A DNA stretch of 64,000 nucleotides, from positions 2,225,476-2,289,475 of the forward strand of contig JASKMD010000005.1 of the NCBI GenBank assembly GCA_030144725.1, read 5' to 3'. This document shows, one piece after another, positions 29,001 to 40,700 of this stretch (position 1 is the first letter of the stretch; every line of letters starts with the position of its first letter). The notes beneath the pieces are model-generated. The model was not told where the DNA came from and did no database searches. It saw only the letters and a program-made list of their open reading frames with translations. Source of the DNA: Haematococcus lacustris (Eukaryota; Chlorophyta; Chlorophyceae; Chlamydomonadales; Haematococcaceae). Position numbers and translations under genes: made by a program.

Positions 29001-32000
29001 CTTTGGCTCAGGCCCCTGGCAGTCAGCTGTGGCCCCCCCCTGACTGACCCCCTACAGCTTGGTTTGCATTTGCCTAGGCCTGGCCCTTGCCTAGGCTGTG
29101 CGGGACAGGCTGCAGCTTTGTGGCAGGGAAGTGAAGGGCTGGGGGTGCCAGGGCCTAGCTGCTGCTGCTGGCCACCTGCGGACCCCCAGACTTCACCCCC
29201 TCTCCCCTGCCCTGACTGCAGTCAGCCCTGCCATCCCACTCACATGCACCCCCCACATCCTCACAGCTCAATGACAAACCACTTCCTCACCCCTCCCTTT
29301 CCCTCCCCTCACCACCCCTCCCCTCTCCTCTTCTCCACCCTCCACCACCCCCCACCCCCCTGCCTGCAATCACCCTTCCCCACCCTTCCCCACCCCTCCA
29401 TCCATCATCACACCTACCCTCCACCCTCCTCTTCCCCCTCCCCCCTTCCCCACCCCTCCCTTGCCCTCCACCCTTCCCCCCCCCCTCCACCCCCCTTCCC
29501 CCCCTGCATGCAGACGTCTGCCAGCACCGCCGCCCTGGTGACTGCCCTGACCACCCTGGCCGGCCGCTCCCCCTCACCCCCCCTCTCCCCGGGACCTGGT
29601 GCCCCCTCCCTCCTAGCAGGCAGCCAGCGGCCCCCCTCCCAGGCCCAGGCCCGGGGCGGCCATGCAGCGCATGGGGCATTCCGGCGGGTCAGCGTGGGTG
29701 GCCGGTCCAGCCTGGGCCATGGCCCCATCCACCCTGAAGATGTGGTCGCCTCCCCCTCCTGGCCGGCCCTGCTGCTGCTGCTCGCCCGTCTGCTGCCTGG
29801 GTTGTCTCGACTCATGGCAACGGCAGAGGGGCAGGGGCAGGGGCAGGGGCAGGGGCAGGGGCAGGGGGCCGAGCAGCAGCAGGCAGGGCCCCCTCAGCCC
29901 AGCAGTGCCCCCCTGCCCCCCCCCCCCCAGGGAGCTGCGCCTGGGCTTGCTGCCATAGTGGGCCTGGAGGCTGCTGACAGCTGCCTTCACAGGCCCCCCC
30001 CAGGGCGCTTCGTCATCCCTGGCTGCTGCTGGCCCCCCCCCTCGGCCTCCCCCGCCAGCCTGCTGCAGGATGTGCCCCGTGTGCTGGCGGCTGCTGCGCT
30101 GCTGGTGCCGGCTCTGGCAGAGGAGTGCATCGCGGCTGCACCCGGCCAGGCGGTTGAGTTGGTTGCGGCGTTGGAGCCCTACCTGGCCATGGCCTTGCAC
30201 CAGGGGGATGCTGCCAGGGTGGCAGGTGGGCGAGAGAGTGAGGGGTGTGATGTTGGGGTGTGAGGGTGTGACTAGTGTGAATGAGGGAATGGGAGGTGAC
30301 AGCACAGCGCTCAGATGCCAAACAGCTGGGGTGAGTGCTCAGCCCATCCACTGTTGAGCCTTGTACCCGGCATTAGGCAATCCTCCTCAACTGCCCCTAC
30401 CTAACCTTAACTACTGACCACCCCCCTGCCCCCTGCTGCTCCAACCCCTGCGCCTTCCTCCCTCCACCCCCCCCCCTACCCCTTTGCCCACCTTTGCGCC
30501 TTCCTTACCCACTCACCCACCCACCCACCCCTCCCCTATGCCTACCCCTGCACCATCTTGCCCCCCCAACCCCCCCTCCCCCTCCCCTCTGCCGCAGACG
30601 AGGTCCAGCGCCACCGCCCCCTGCTGCCCGCCCTGCACGCGCTGCGCCACGGCCGGCCCCTGCACCCCCCCTCCCCCTCCCTGGCCGCCCACCTGCAGCT
30701 GACCCGCGCTGCCCACCGCCTGCTGTCCAGCCTGGCTCAAGACTGGCACTTCCTCGCCCCTGCCCAGCAGCACAGCCTGGCTGCCCTGATCTGCAGCACC
30801 CTACTCTCAGTTCAGGCTGCAGGGGCACCAGCACCGGGACCTGCCCTTGCGCCGCCCTTGCATGCAAGCGCACATGGGGCGCATGGGCCGTGTGGGCAGA
30901 TGGGTGAGGAGGAAATACAAAACAGTCCAGGGAGTGTGACCCCCATGCACCTCATGTTGCTCATGGATCCTGGCATGGGGTGGTTGCAGCGGTTGGCCAG
31001 CTGTGCAAGCAGCGCATCCATCCTGAGTGAGCATGCAAGCATGGCAAAGAGCAAGGTAATCAGAGAAGGGCACACAGCCCACATCCACCCCCCCCCCTCC
31101 TTGCCCCCCTCCCCCTCCCTCCTCGCCAGCTTGGCAGCCTGGCAGTGCCACCTGCCAGCTACCCACCACCTTCCCTCACCTTCCCATCAGCTTCCCCAAG
31201 CCTTGACCCCCCCACCCCCCCACCCATTCCTCCCAGCTGCTGGCACCACCACTGCGGGGGTCCCAGCCCAGCCCCTGCCCCTGAGCCCCCTGCAGCAGCT
31301 GCTGCTGCATGCCGCCACCCTGGCCCTCCTGTGGCTGCCTGACACCGCCTGGGGGGTGGGGGGCTGGGGCCCAGGCCTACTGCCCGACCAGGGGGTCGCT
31401 CCTAGTCCCCAGAGGGGAACTGAGGGGGGGGCAGAGGGGGGGGCAGAGGGGGGGGCAGCAGGTGGGCCAGCTAGGTCCTTGGGCTGTGGCAGGGCGGCAG
31501 GGTTGTCATCAGGCATGGCTGGGGTTGGAGGCTGGGGTGGGGTCACGGCTGCTCAGCAGGTGGTGCAGGCAGTGGCAGGCAACCTATGCTGCCTGCTACA
31601 CGACCTGCACCCCTCCTCCACAGGCCCCTACCAGACCCGGCACACCACCCAGCGTCAGCAGCCAGGGGGACCAGCACAGGCATCAGATCGCAGATCAGAT
31701 CAGATCGAGATCTGGCTACAGATCAGATCGCCCACCTCACCAGATCAGGAAGAGGAGGGCAAAGGTCAGGATCTGGTGGCTGGGTTCAGGGGCGGGCAGA
31801 GCCACTATTTGGGACCGGGCAGGGGCCTCCCTTTGCAGCAGCTGCTGAAGCATCAGCTGGATGCGCTGCAGCAGCTGGCAGGCCAGGCACCGCAGCTGCT
31901 GTCAGGGGGGGCGGCGCAGCTGCTGCTGCTGCACTTGTTGCAAGCGCCCCCTCCACCTCACCTCACCCCCCTCCCAAGGTCACACCGGGCAGCTGCAGAA

Positions 32001-32332
32001 AGTGTGAACCCTGCACACACATCACACTGTGTGGGTGTGGGAAGGGAGGATGAGAGAGCGAGGGCAGGGTGGGCCTGTGTGGCAGCGGTGGTTGAAGCAA
32101 TGGGCAGCAGCACAGAGGGCAGCCAGGCACTGCTGGCTCCTCCTGGTCAGGGGGTGCTGCCCCAGCTGCTGCCTGCATGGCTGCAGACCAGCCCCACTGG
32201 CTGCCGGCTGGCAGACCCGGTGCAAGGTGTGGGACAGGGGCAGCAGGAGGGCACACTGCCTCTGGTCTTCGCTGCAGCACGGCTGGTGGTGGCGGGGGCT
32301 GCTGCCTGGGCACAGGCCGTCACTACGGCTGC

Positions 32333-32367
<35 letters not shown>

Positions 32368-35300
32368 GCACTTCCAATGCTGCACAGTCTGCTGCTGCAC
32401 CAAGTTCAGGGGCAGCAGCAGGGGTAGGGACTGTGTCAGGCCCCCCCTCGCTAGCCCTCCCTCCCCTCAAAGCCCGAAACCCTATGTCACAACCGCGACC
32501 TGCCACCATCCCTTCCACGGCTGCCCTGCCGCCCCAGCTGTCAAGCTGCTGCTGGCCCCCCCTCCCCCCCACCTGGGCTTGGGGCCTGGTCACCGCCACA
32601 GCCTCAGCCTGCACCCACAGCTGCTTAGGCATGCTGCACCAGCAGCGCTTGGCCCTGCACCTGGCCCAACAGCTGGCTGAGGCGCTGCAGCAGCTGCAGG
32701 CGGCAGGGGGACTGCTGCAAGGCCTGATGGCGCCCGAGGGCCTAGGGGAGCCCAGGGCGGGGGGTGGCGCTGGGGCAACACCAGGGGGGGGAGCAGGGGC
32801 GGGGTCCACAGGTGGGCTTAAGGGCTGGGATGGGGCGCCCCCTCTCCACGTCTTTGCCACTACCCAGCAGCTGCTGAGCTGTGTGTGTGCTGAGCTTGCC
32901 AGGCTCTGCACGGCCTGCCCTACTGCCACCGCTTACCTCGCCTGCCACCCACCCACTGCAAGCTGCGTAGCGCAGTGGCTGTCAGACCAAGTTGAGAGGG
33001 GGAGCAGGGGGGGTGAGGGCGGCGCTGCTGCTTGTGTCGCCACTGCTACCTTCCTCGCCCTCAGCTCCACTATGCAGCAGGAGATGGTCAGGGCCGAGCT
33101 GCTGCACACCGGGGTGGTCAAAGCCCTAGCTGGCATAGCTTGCCACGGCGGCGCAGTGGCTCGTTGCCCGGCCCAGGCGGGCTCGCGACTCAGGTTCGAA
33201 CCCTGGCTGGAGCAGTTGTCTGAGCAAGGATTCGAACCCGGGTCTGCAGGGGCGGAGCGAAACTCATTCAGTGCAGGTCAGTACGATCTGAGGCAGGGGG
33301 CAGGGCCTGCACCAGGACCACATCAGGGCAGGACCAACCTCAATGCCGAGCAAAGGTCCCCATTGGGTGTAGGGTCAGGATATAGACCAGGTTTTGATCT
33401 TGGTCCGGATTCAAACATAGAGCCAGGGACATGTCCTCTTCAGGAAACCAGCCCCTAGTCACCCTTGGATGTAGGTCCCGGGAGTGACTGGAAGAGTGAG
33501 GTTCAGTGTGAGGACGTGGCCCTGGCGCTGCAGAGCTGGCCGGCTGACAGTCCCCTGCTGGCACCGCTGACCCAGTCCCAGGCGCTGCTGAGCTGGCACC
33601 AAGGGCTGCAGCACCTGGTGCCCCCTGGGGGCGCTGCCGCACAGGGCTTGGTTGTGCTACAGGCGCGTGGGCGGGGCGGGAGGGGAGAGCAGGGGGAGGG
33701 GGAGACGGAGGGGGGCAAAGGTGAGGTTGGGGCGATAAGGGAGGGAGGGAGCAGCAGGGGGATGGGTGTGGCCTGTGGTGGCCTGTGTAGCAGGGTTGTA
33801 CCAGTAGTGCAGTTCATGTGTGCATGGTGAATTACCCTAGTGTGTATGGTCAGTCTTGCTGGCATACTTGCATCATACAGTGACCATACCTGTGAAAGGT
33901 GTGACCATGACTGCAAAAGGTGTGACCGTACCTGTGAATCTACAGTACAGTGGCTGATGCTGCAGCTGCTTACCTGCACCTGCTATTGTTGCTCTATGTT
34001 GTCAATGCTGGGATCACACCCGCTCTCATGCTTCCACGCAGGCATTGGTCGCCTGGCTGGACCTGTGCCCAGTGCCCCTGGAGGCCGGTGACAGCGAGCA
34101 AACCTCAGCCCACATGCTCCGCCCCCCTCCCACCCCCCTCCTGGCCCCCCGGCAGCGGCAGCGGCAGCAGCAGCAGCAGCAGCAGCAGCAGCCAGGCCCC
34201 CCATGCAACCCTCCTTCCTTCCCTTCCCACAGCACCCTAACAGGCACGCAAGCAGGCCCTGCCTCATCATGGGCCTCTCTGCTGCCCTCCCTTCCCCCAG
34301 AGATGCCGGGTGTCCTCCCTCAAGACCGTGCTCTCATCGCCCTCCGCTGCCTGGCCCTGTTTTCACGACACCCAGCTGCGCTACAGCTCCTGGACCAGTA
34401 CACCAACGCCGCCTGGTACCTTGAGCAGATGGTGCAAGCGGGCTGCGTGCCGGTCGACCCCGCACGCCCGCAGACCGTTGCGGTGCCGGGCGACCCGGGG
34501 GTGATGCCGCCTCCCGACGTCCAAGCACCGGGAAACGGAGCGCGCATATTAGTCGTTGATGCCACGGCTGGCTGTGCGCTGCATCTGCTCTCCTGCCTGC
34601 GGCGGGCCAGAACAGCCCACGCAGCTTTGAGGCCCAGCCCGGCGCCCCCTCCGCACCCAAAACACCATCGCGCGCAAACACCCCTGGCCGGTGTCCAGCA
34701 CCAACAAGCGGCCATGTCACAGTCGGTCACACCTAGCGTTTCAAGCGCGCTGGTCGCGCTCTCGGGAGGCTCCCTAACGGGCTTTACCGGCCGCGCCGCT
34801 CATGGCACGCCTGGTGGCGCCCTACGAGAAATAGTGCATCGCGACTCAGGTATGCGAGATGCCGCAGCCTGGTGGGCCTCCGCGGCCTCCGCCGTGAAGT
34901 CGGACGCAGCGCTGCTGCCGGGACTCCCAGGCGACGCGGTGGCCCTGCTGCTGCAGCGTTTACTCCTCCTTGCGTGGAGCAGCCAGCAGGTGATGACGGC
35001 AGGGTGTGAGAGTGTAACCAGTTTGTTACAGTTGGGGTGTTTTTGGTTGAAGAGGCAACCCTGGAGGCTCCTATCCCCTTTTGCAGCACCTTCACTGTAG
35101 TCCTGCAGCTTCTGCCTCTCCCACTTGCCTACAGGGCACATCAACCCCCAATGGGCAGACTAAGCTGGTGCACACAACCCATTTACACCCTGTGCCTTGC
35201 CCTGCTGTCGAAGGTGGTGCGGGCGGGAGTGGTGGAGGCGTTCTGGAGCAGTGCAGCCTACTCGGCACCCAAGGGCGGTCCAGCACCTGGGCTGCCCGGA

Positions 35301-37626
35301 GCCAGTCTGGGTCTCAGCAGTGCAAGCTGGGGTCAAGGTCTGAATGCGCGTGCACCCTCGTTCTCTAGCGGCAAAGCTGGCGGAAGGCTGGAAGGGAGGC
35401 TGGCGTGGACCCCCCTGCAGCTGCCAGAGGTGCCAGGGGCAGCAGGTCAGTCACTGTCACCGCATGATGCTGCATGTGTCAGGGTTACACTCACTGGAGC
35501 CAAGTTATGAAACAAAGCCGCCAGCCTGCATGTCTTGTTATTGTTATTGTTGATGGTCAACAGGATGAGCCAGTTTAAGCCAAGCTAAGACAAGCTAAGA
35601 CAAGCTAAGACAAGCTAAGACAAGCTAAGACAAGCTAAGACAAGCTAAGACAAGCTAAGACAAGCCAAGACAAGCCAAGACAAGCTAAGACAAGCTAAGA
35701 CAAGCTAAGACAAGCTAAGACAAGCAGGGCACCCTGGGAGTTATTGTTATTATGGAAAAACAACCAGCTTAAGCCAAATCAAGCCGCCAGCCTGGTATGT
35801 CTGCAGGGCACCCTGGGTGTGCCTACAAATGCATGCCTGCCTCCCCTGCAGCTGCTCCGTGCCCGCAGCGATGCGTCACAGTCCAACACACCACCACATG
35901 CCACACCATTACACCGCCACATGCCACACCATCACACCTCCACATGCCATACCGCACATGAGCACACCGCTGCCCACCACTGCTGCCTACTGGACCTCTG
36001 TCCCCTGGGTGGTGTAGGTCCGCCCTCCTCCAGCGCCCTGGCCACAGTGATGGCCACATTGGCCTCCCTGCAGCCCTGCCCTCCTCCTTCCCACCACTCT
36101 CCCAGCCTCAGCCCCACCTCCTCACCAGGCCCCTGCCCCCCTCCCGCTGGCCCCTACCCCACTGCCCCGACCAGCTCCCACCTCCTCTGCTCGCCCCAGC
36201 TTGAGCCCCAGCATGAGCTGCTCGGCGTGCTGCCGGATGTGGAGCTGCCAGCAGCTGCCAGCGCGGCCACCGCAGCCCATGCAGCAAGCATGCACCCCCG
36301 CATGCTGGAGGGTGGGGAGCGGGCGCTATTGCCGCCGCCCCTACCGGCCCTGCAGCACCACCCCGCTGTCATAGCTGCAGTGCAGGAGGCGGTGGCAGCC
36401 TCGTGGGGGGAGGGTGGGGCCATAGGGTCTGCAGTGCTCTCAGGCTGGGCTGACTGCCTGGGGCAACACTTGGTCCTGCCCCCCTCGCCCAGCTGCCCCA
36501 ACCAATCAGCAGGGCAGCAGCTGAGCAGCCAGGCAGCTGAGCATGCATCAGCTGCGGCAGGGTCAGGAAGGGACCGTGGCTTTGATGGAGCGGCCAGGGG
36601 AGTCAGTGCTCAGCCGGAGGCTGAAGTGCAGGGGTTGGCAGTTTTTGTTGACCATGTGTGGGCACACATTGCTGCGATCCAGGGCCAGGCCAACCCACGC
36701 GCCCCTGCCGCCCCTGCTGCTTCTCAGCCCCAGCTGCAACCACAGCCTCCTGGGATGCGACCATCGTCACCAGGGGCTGCTTTGCTGCATGCAGCTGGTG
36801 GTGATTCGTGTCTGGTCCTCTTGGGTGTGCTGCTGGGGGCTGGACGGCCTTGTGCAGGCCGGCAGGCCGGCCAGGCGACAGCGCTGGTGGCAGCGCTGTC
36901 GGCATCGCCAGCGGCCGCGTTTGTGTGGCCAGCATTCGGCGCGGTGGTGCTCGGCGGCGCGGACCTACCCAGGGCGGTACTGTGCACCGCCGTGCTGCAC
37001 GTGCTGAAAGTTCAGGAATCGGAGCTGCTGGCCGCGCTGGGCGGGCCGGCGGGCCTTGGCACCGGCCTGGTTCTGCATTTGGTTGCCCGGTGGTTAGGGT
37101 TCGGGGGGAGCTGCGCGCCAGGGCACGCAGCGGGTCTGGCCTTCGCGGGCATCCTATCAGCCGTGGACGTGCTGAAGGTGTTTGTGCTGGCGCTGACCGC
37201 GGGGCCGGACTGGTTGGTGTACGTAGCCGTGGCGGTGAGCAGGCTATACTCTCATTGTGTACGTGTCACGCTATGTTTGGTACAAGTCCAGCTCTATCAC
37301 CGAAGCTCGGGATGTGTGCAGCACCGCGAGATACAGTGATGTCGCGTGACCTGAAGCGTCGATTAGGCTGAACAGGCGTGACTGCTGTACCGTTCCTGCA
37401 GGTCCTGAAGCACTACGAGGATGGCATCCGGGCCGCGGCAATTCGCGGAGTGCTAGCATCTTGGCTCGCCAGTCTAGACATCGGTGCGGCATTTGATGTT
37501 GGAGGGGCAGTCGGCTACATGGACGGCCTGTGTGCAGCTTGTCGAGAAGAGGTTTTGACATATATTGTATCGTCAGTTGGGTGCAACCCGCCTCTTCAGA
37601 TTGACCTGCAACATGTACAGATATGA
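24461..37626 (+). CDS. Very large multi-exon, helical, low-complexity-rich protein of unknown family
   Basis: The ATG at 24461 opens MAAAATPTSSRRFPVPVVQA. Exons that join in phase include 24461-24748 (GC donor) with 25850-26362 and a Gly/Gln-rich exon from 27206, and 29514-30225 with an exon from 30598. Further coding-like blocks lie near 31.2-31.7, 31.8-32.4, 32.5-33.2, 33.5-33.7, 34.0-35.0, 35.2-35.5 and 36.0-37.2 kb. The last two exons, ending 37234 and spanning 37402-37626, join in phase and end in TGA. Between polyGln, polyAla and polyGly inserts the blocks are Leu/Ala-rich amphipathic helices (LRCLALFSRHPAALQLLDQY; LLSSLAQDWHFLAPAQQHSL), suggesting an ARM/HEAT-type solenoid. I recognise no family and infer no function. 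It may be more than one gene. Intron 1 contains an antisense Fanzor fragment. Confidence 0.5.
25026..25483 (-). pseudogene. Fanzor C-terminal fragment (antisense in an intron)
   Basis: The minus-strand frame reads QPCEEELDSSKP, then APVRGLMWCPWLAQATPGEL, then the RuvC-III motif WVDRDCNAALNLQRSGES and KWRPLELC, ending in a stop at 25026. It starts with a Lys-rich stretch (KGKKRKGADEPKKPKPK). RuvC-I and RuvC-II are absent, so it cannot be an active nuclease. It lies in intron 1 of the large gene, on the opposite strand. It resembles the 49.9-51.4 kb fragment more than the intact copy. Confidence 0.75.
26560..26625. repeat. Short tandem repeat (CCAACCACCACCACCATGAT-type)
   Basis: Several degenerate units of roughly 20 bp lie in an intron of the large unassigned gene. 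Confidence 0.7.
26851..27118. repeat. 18-bp minisatellite (CTCCCCCTGCCTGCTGCC)n
   Basis: About 14 near-perfect copies occupy the intron just before the exon starting at 27206. The unit length is a multiple of three, so long proline/cysteine or Gly/Arg open frames appear on both strands; these are repeat shadows. Confidence 0.9.
35581..35724. repeat. 10-bp satellite (CAAGCTAAGA)n
   Basis: About 14 units, two or more with a C/T change (CAAGCCAAGA). The array is flanked on both sides by related sequence (GCCGCCAGCCTG at about 35518 and 35783), so array plus flank appears to have arisen by local duplication within an intron of the large gene. Confidence 0.9.
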
Positions 37627-37738
37627 AAATAGTTGCATGGGTGCATGCCAGCTGTGACCTCGGAATCTCAAACCAACGGTTGCGTTGGTTGTGGCCGTAA
37701 GGCAGGCTGAAGGCTCAACACCCGCAGTAGCGAGAGAA

Positions 37739-40700
37739 ATGTTCGGCCTGGACGGCATTGACGAACAGTTACCATACGACAATGCTGCGGACGAAGATGT
37801 TCTCAAGCGCGCCTCTGCTCGCATTAGCGAAATCTTACCAAAGTATCGGTCAACGCTTGGTCAACCCCTGGCAGCTCTAAGCAGCCAGGGCCCCGTCATG
37901 ACCACCCACATGGGCCAGCTCCCACACTCCAGCATTGGCGTCTTGCGGCATGTGCAGGCGCCTGCGCTTCAGTGAAGCCTGGGGCCTTCGCCGTGACCTG
38001 GCCATTGCGGCAGCTGAGGCCCAGGGGGTTGGGCAGCGGAAATGTGCTACTGCTGACAGCGACAGCCAGCACCTAAGGGTACGTGTGTCGACAGTCCATG
38101 CCTACATGGGCGTCAATGCCAGCCTGATCCCTGCTGGATGGTGCATGTTGAATGCGACCCTGCAGGTTTTTGTGCGCTTGCGGCCTCAACATGTCAAGGG
38201 CGTTGTTGGAACAGCGGACAGCGTAGCAATCCAAGCATTGTCTGTCACTGAGCTGGTCCTGCACCCTCCTCAAAACGACAAGCGGTGTGTGGCCCCAGCA
38301 CAGCCACAGCACAGCCACAGCCCCAGCACAACACCATTCTTTGCCTCTGCCCTCTCTGGCAGCAGTGTCAAGCTCTCAGGCAACTCTCACGTAGCCTCTG
38401 CCCTCTCTGGTCAGCTCTCTGGCAACATAGCCAGGGCCACACCCTATAAGCAGTATCGCTGGTCATGTTCCTTGTGCAGAGTTCTGAAGCCGTTGCCCTC
38501 AGAGACCTTCGCGTTCACTCGTGTGCTCCCTGCCATCACCTCCCAGCAGGACTGCTTCACTCAGACAACCTTACCCCTGGTGGGCGCCGCTTGTCCGCTG
38601 TAGGAGCAGCACCTCCCTCCTGATGCTGGCTGTGTCCCTGACTGGCTGTGGGGCCTAGAGGGGCTGGCCTTTGGGCACCTGGGGGCACCACATCAGGCCC
38701 AAGCTGGCTGGTCAGCAACTGCCTTGCTAGGGGCTTCCAGCCTGCAGGCTTGGTGGGCTTGCGTTTGTCCAGCTGCTCCTCACAGGGCTGCTGGCCATAC
38801 ACTGCTGAGCTGACCTGGCTGGTGCGAGGTCATCCACTAGCACCACCCTGCCCCGCTGCTGGTCTGTGCCCCTGGGCCTGCACACCAGTTTGCAGCAGGC
38901 TTACAGCACCACGTCAGCACCCAAGCCCCCCCAGGTGCAAATGCCAGCTGCGCCAAAGAAAGCGACCAGCTGCGCGACGCAGTCATAGCGCTTCATGGAC
39001 ACCTCAGCCATCTCCTCCTCCAGCAGCTGCAGTCATACACACAAGGCACACAGGGTGGCTGACATGGTGGCACCAGGTTAGGCATGGCACAGTCAACTTC
39101 TTTGTCACTTTATGCCATCCCACCACCTCCCAGTTCCTTCCGCTTCTTCCAAGGTACCGCTAGGTTCTGGGCTTTTGAACGTTTGTAACTTCTCCAAGCA
39201 ACTTGAGGGTTTTACAATGTCTGGGGTCTGTGGGGTTCATAAGGCACAATGACCTCTGTCCAAGCATCCTGTAGTGTCACTGTCAGAGCAGCAGCCACAG
39301 CACAGCACACTACCACATGTCATAGTGCTGGCAAACATCGTGTTACTCAGCACCATTAGCATGAGTTCAAGAAGCTCAGCAGGGTGGTCCCCATCACGCC
39401 TGCCCGCAGCGGGCCTGTCCCCTCCCCTGTGGTTCCCAGCAGGTGTATGCCTGGTCCACACAGGTCTGCACTGCACATGCCTACGTTGACAAACCGCACG
39501 CAGGTATCAGACCTGACCAGCTTCAGGGCCACCAACAGCGTCATCATGGCCTTTGGCAGCAGCGGGGCAGGCAAGACGCACACTATGCTGGTGGGTGAGG
39601 GCAGGCGTGACTTGGCAGAGCAGGTGACTTCGCGGAGCAGCGCACAAGCCCATTGCCCTCAGCCTGCTGCGTGGCAAGCAGCAAGCCCCTCTCATGCATG
39701 GTGTAGGCAGCTGAGCATGTGCTGTGCATGACAGGCCACCCTGCGTTGCTTGTTGCCGCCGGCCCAGGGTACCGAGGCTGAGCACGGCATCTTGCCCAGG
39801 TCCATCTGCCAGGTCTTCAAGGTGTGGGGCCCAGGTCACCAACATCGCCATCATTGCACCAACTGGCATGCGGCCTGCCTGCATGTCAGCAGCTGCATGT
39901 CAGCAGCTCCCTCACGAGCCTGGCGAGCAACAACCACCAACGCAAAGGCAGATTGATAGTAAACCCTCACTAAGGGTGGATGGAGTTGTGCTGGCATGCG
40001 GTCGACATGTACTGGCATGCGACAAGATCAGCCCCTGCCAGATCTGCAGCAGCTATGTGTGGGTTCACTGGTGAGGGTTGCAGCCAGCACAGTGAGGGCT
40101 GCGGCCTCACCCCTGGGTCAAGGCCAGTCAAGGGTCAAGGCCATGGCCGCATACTGAGATCAGGCACCGCCTGCCTGCTTTGCTGCCCGCCCTTGCCTAT
40201 GCCATCAACAGCTCAAGGCTGCAGGGCGCCACATCACATCAGCTAGGCAACATTGCAACCATCATCAACACTCAGATGATGATGATGATAATGATGGTCT
40301 TTCTTTGAGACCGAGCATCCAACACCAGCACCATGCGTTGTGCCACACTGCTGGGCTTAACAACATCGTAACTACTCATCGGAACTACCGCGACAACACT
40401 ATACTACTAAGATAGTAATGATGATGATGGGGGGACTTTGTTACACGACCAAGATGATGTTGATAAACGTTAAGCAGTCAACCAAGCAGTCAACATAGCC
40501 TACACTGGACATGCATATGCAGCAGCAAGGACCTGAAAGCGTTGCGCCCTGTCATGCTGCCGCCGCGCCTGTGCTGTGTGGTGTGCAGGACTTGCAGGGC
40601 CTGCCGCACAAGGTGCTGGTGTCGTACTATGAGGTGAGGGCAGCAGCACCCAGGGCCCACCCTCAGCTGCCCCACCCTCATGAGGCAACAGCCTGACACG

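Noticed and set aside
33160..33260. Functional tRNA gene
   Set aside because: B-box-like motifs are present, but I could not draw a complete cloverleaf with acceptor and anticodon stems.
35581..35724. CRISPR-like array
   Set aside because: The 10-bp units are contiguous with no unique spacers; it is a simple satellite in a eukaryotic intron.
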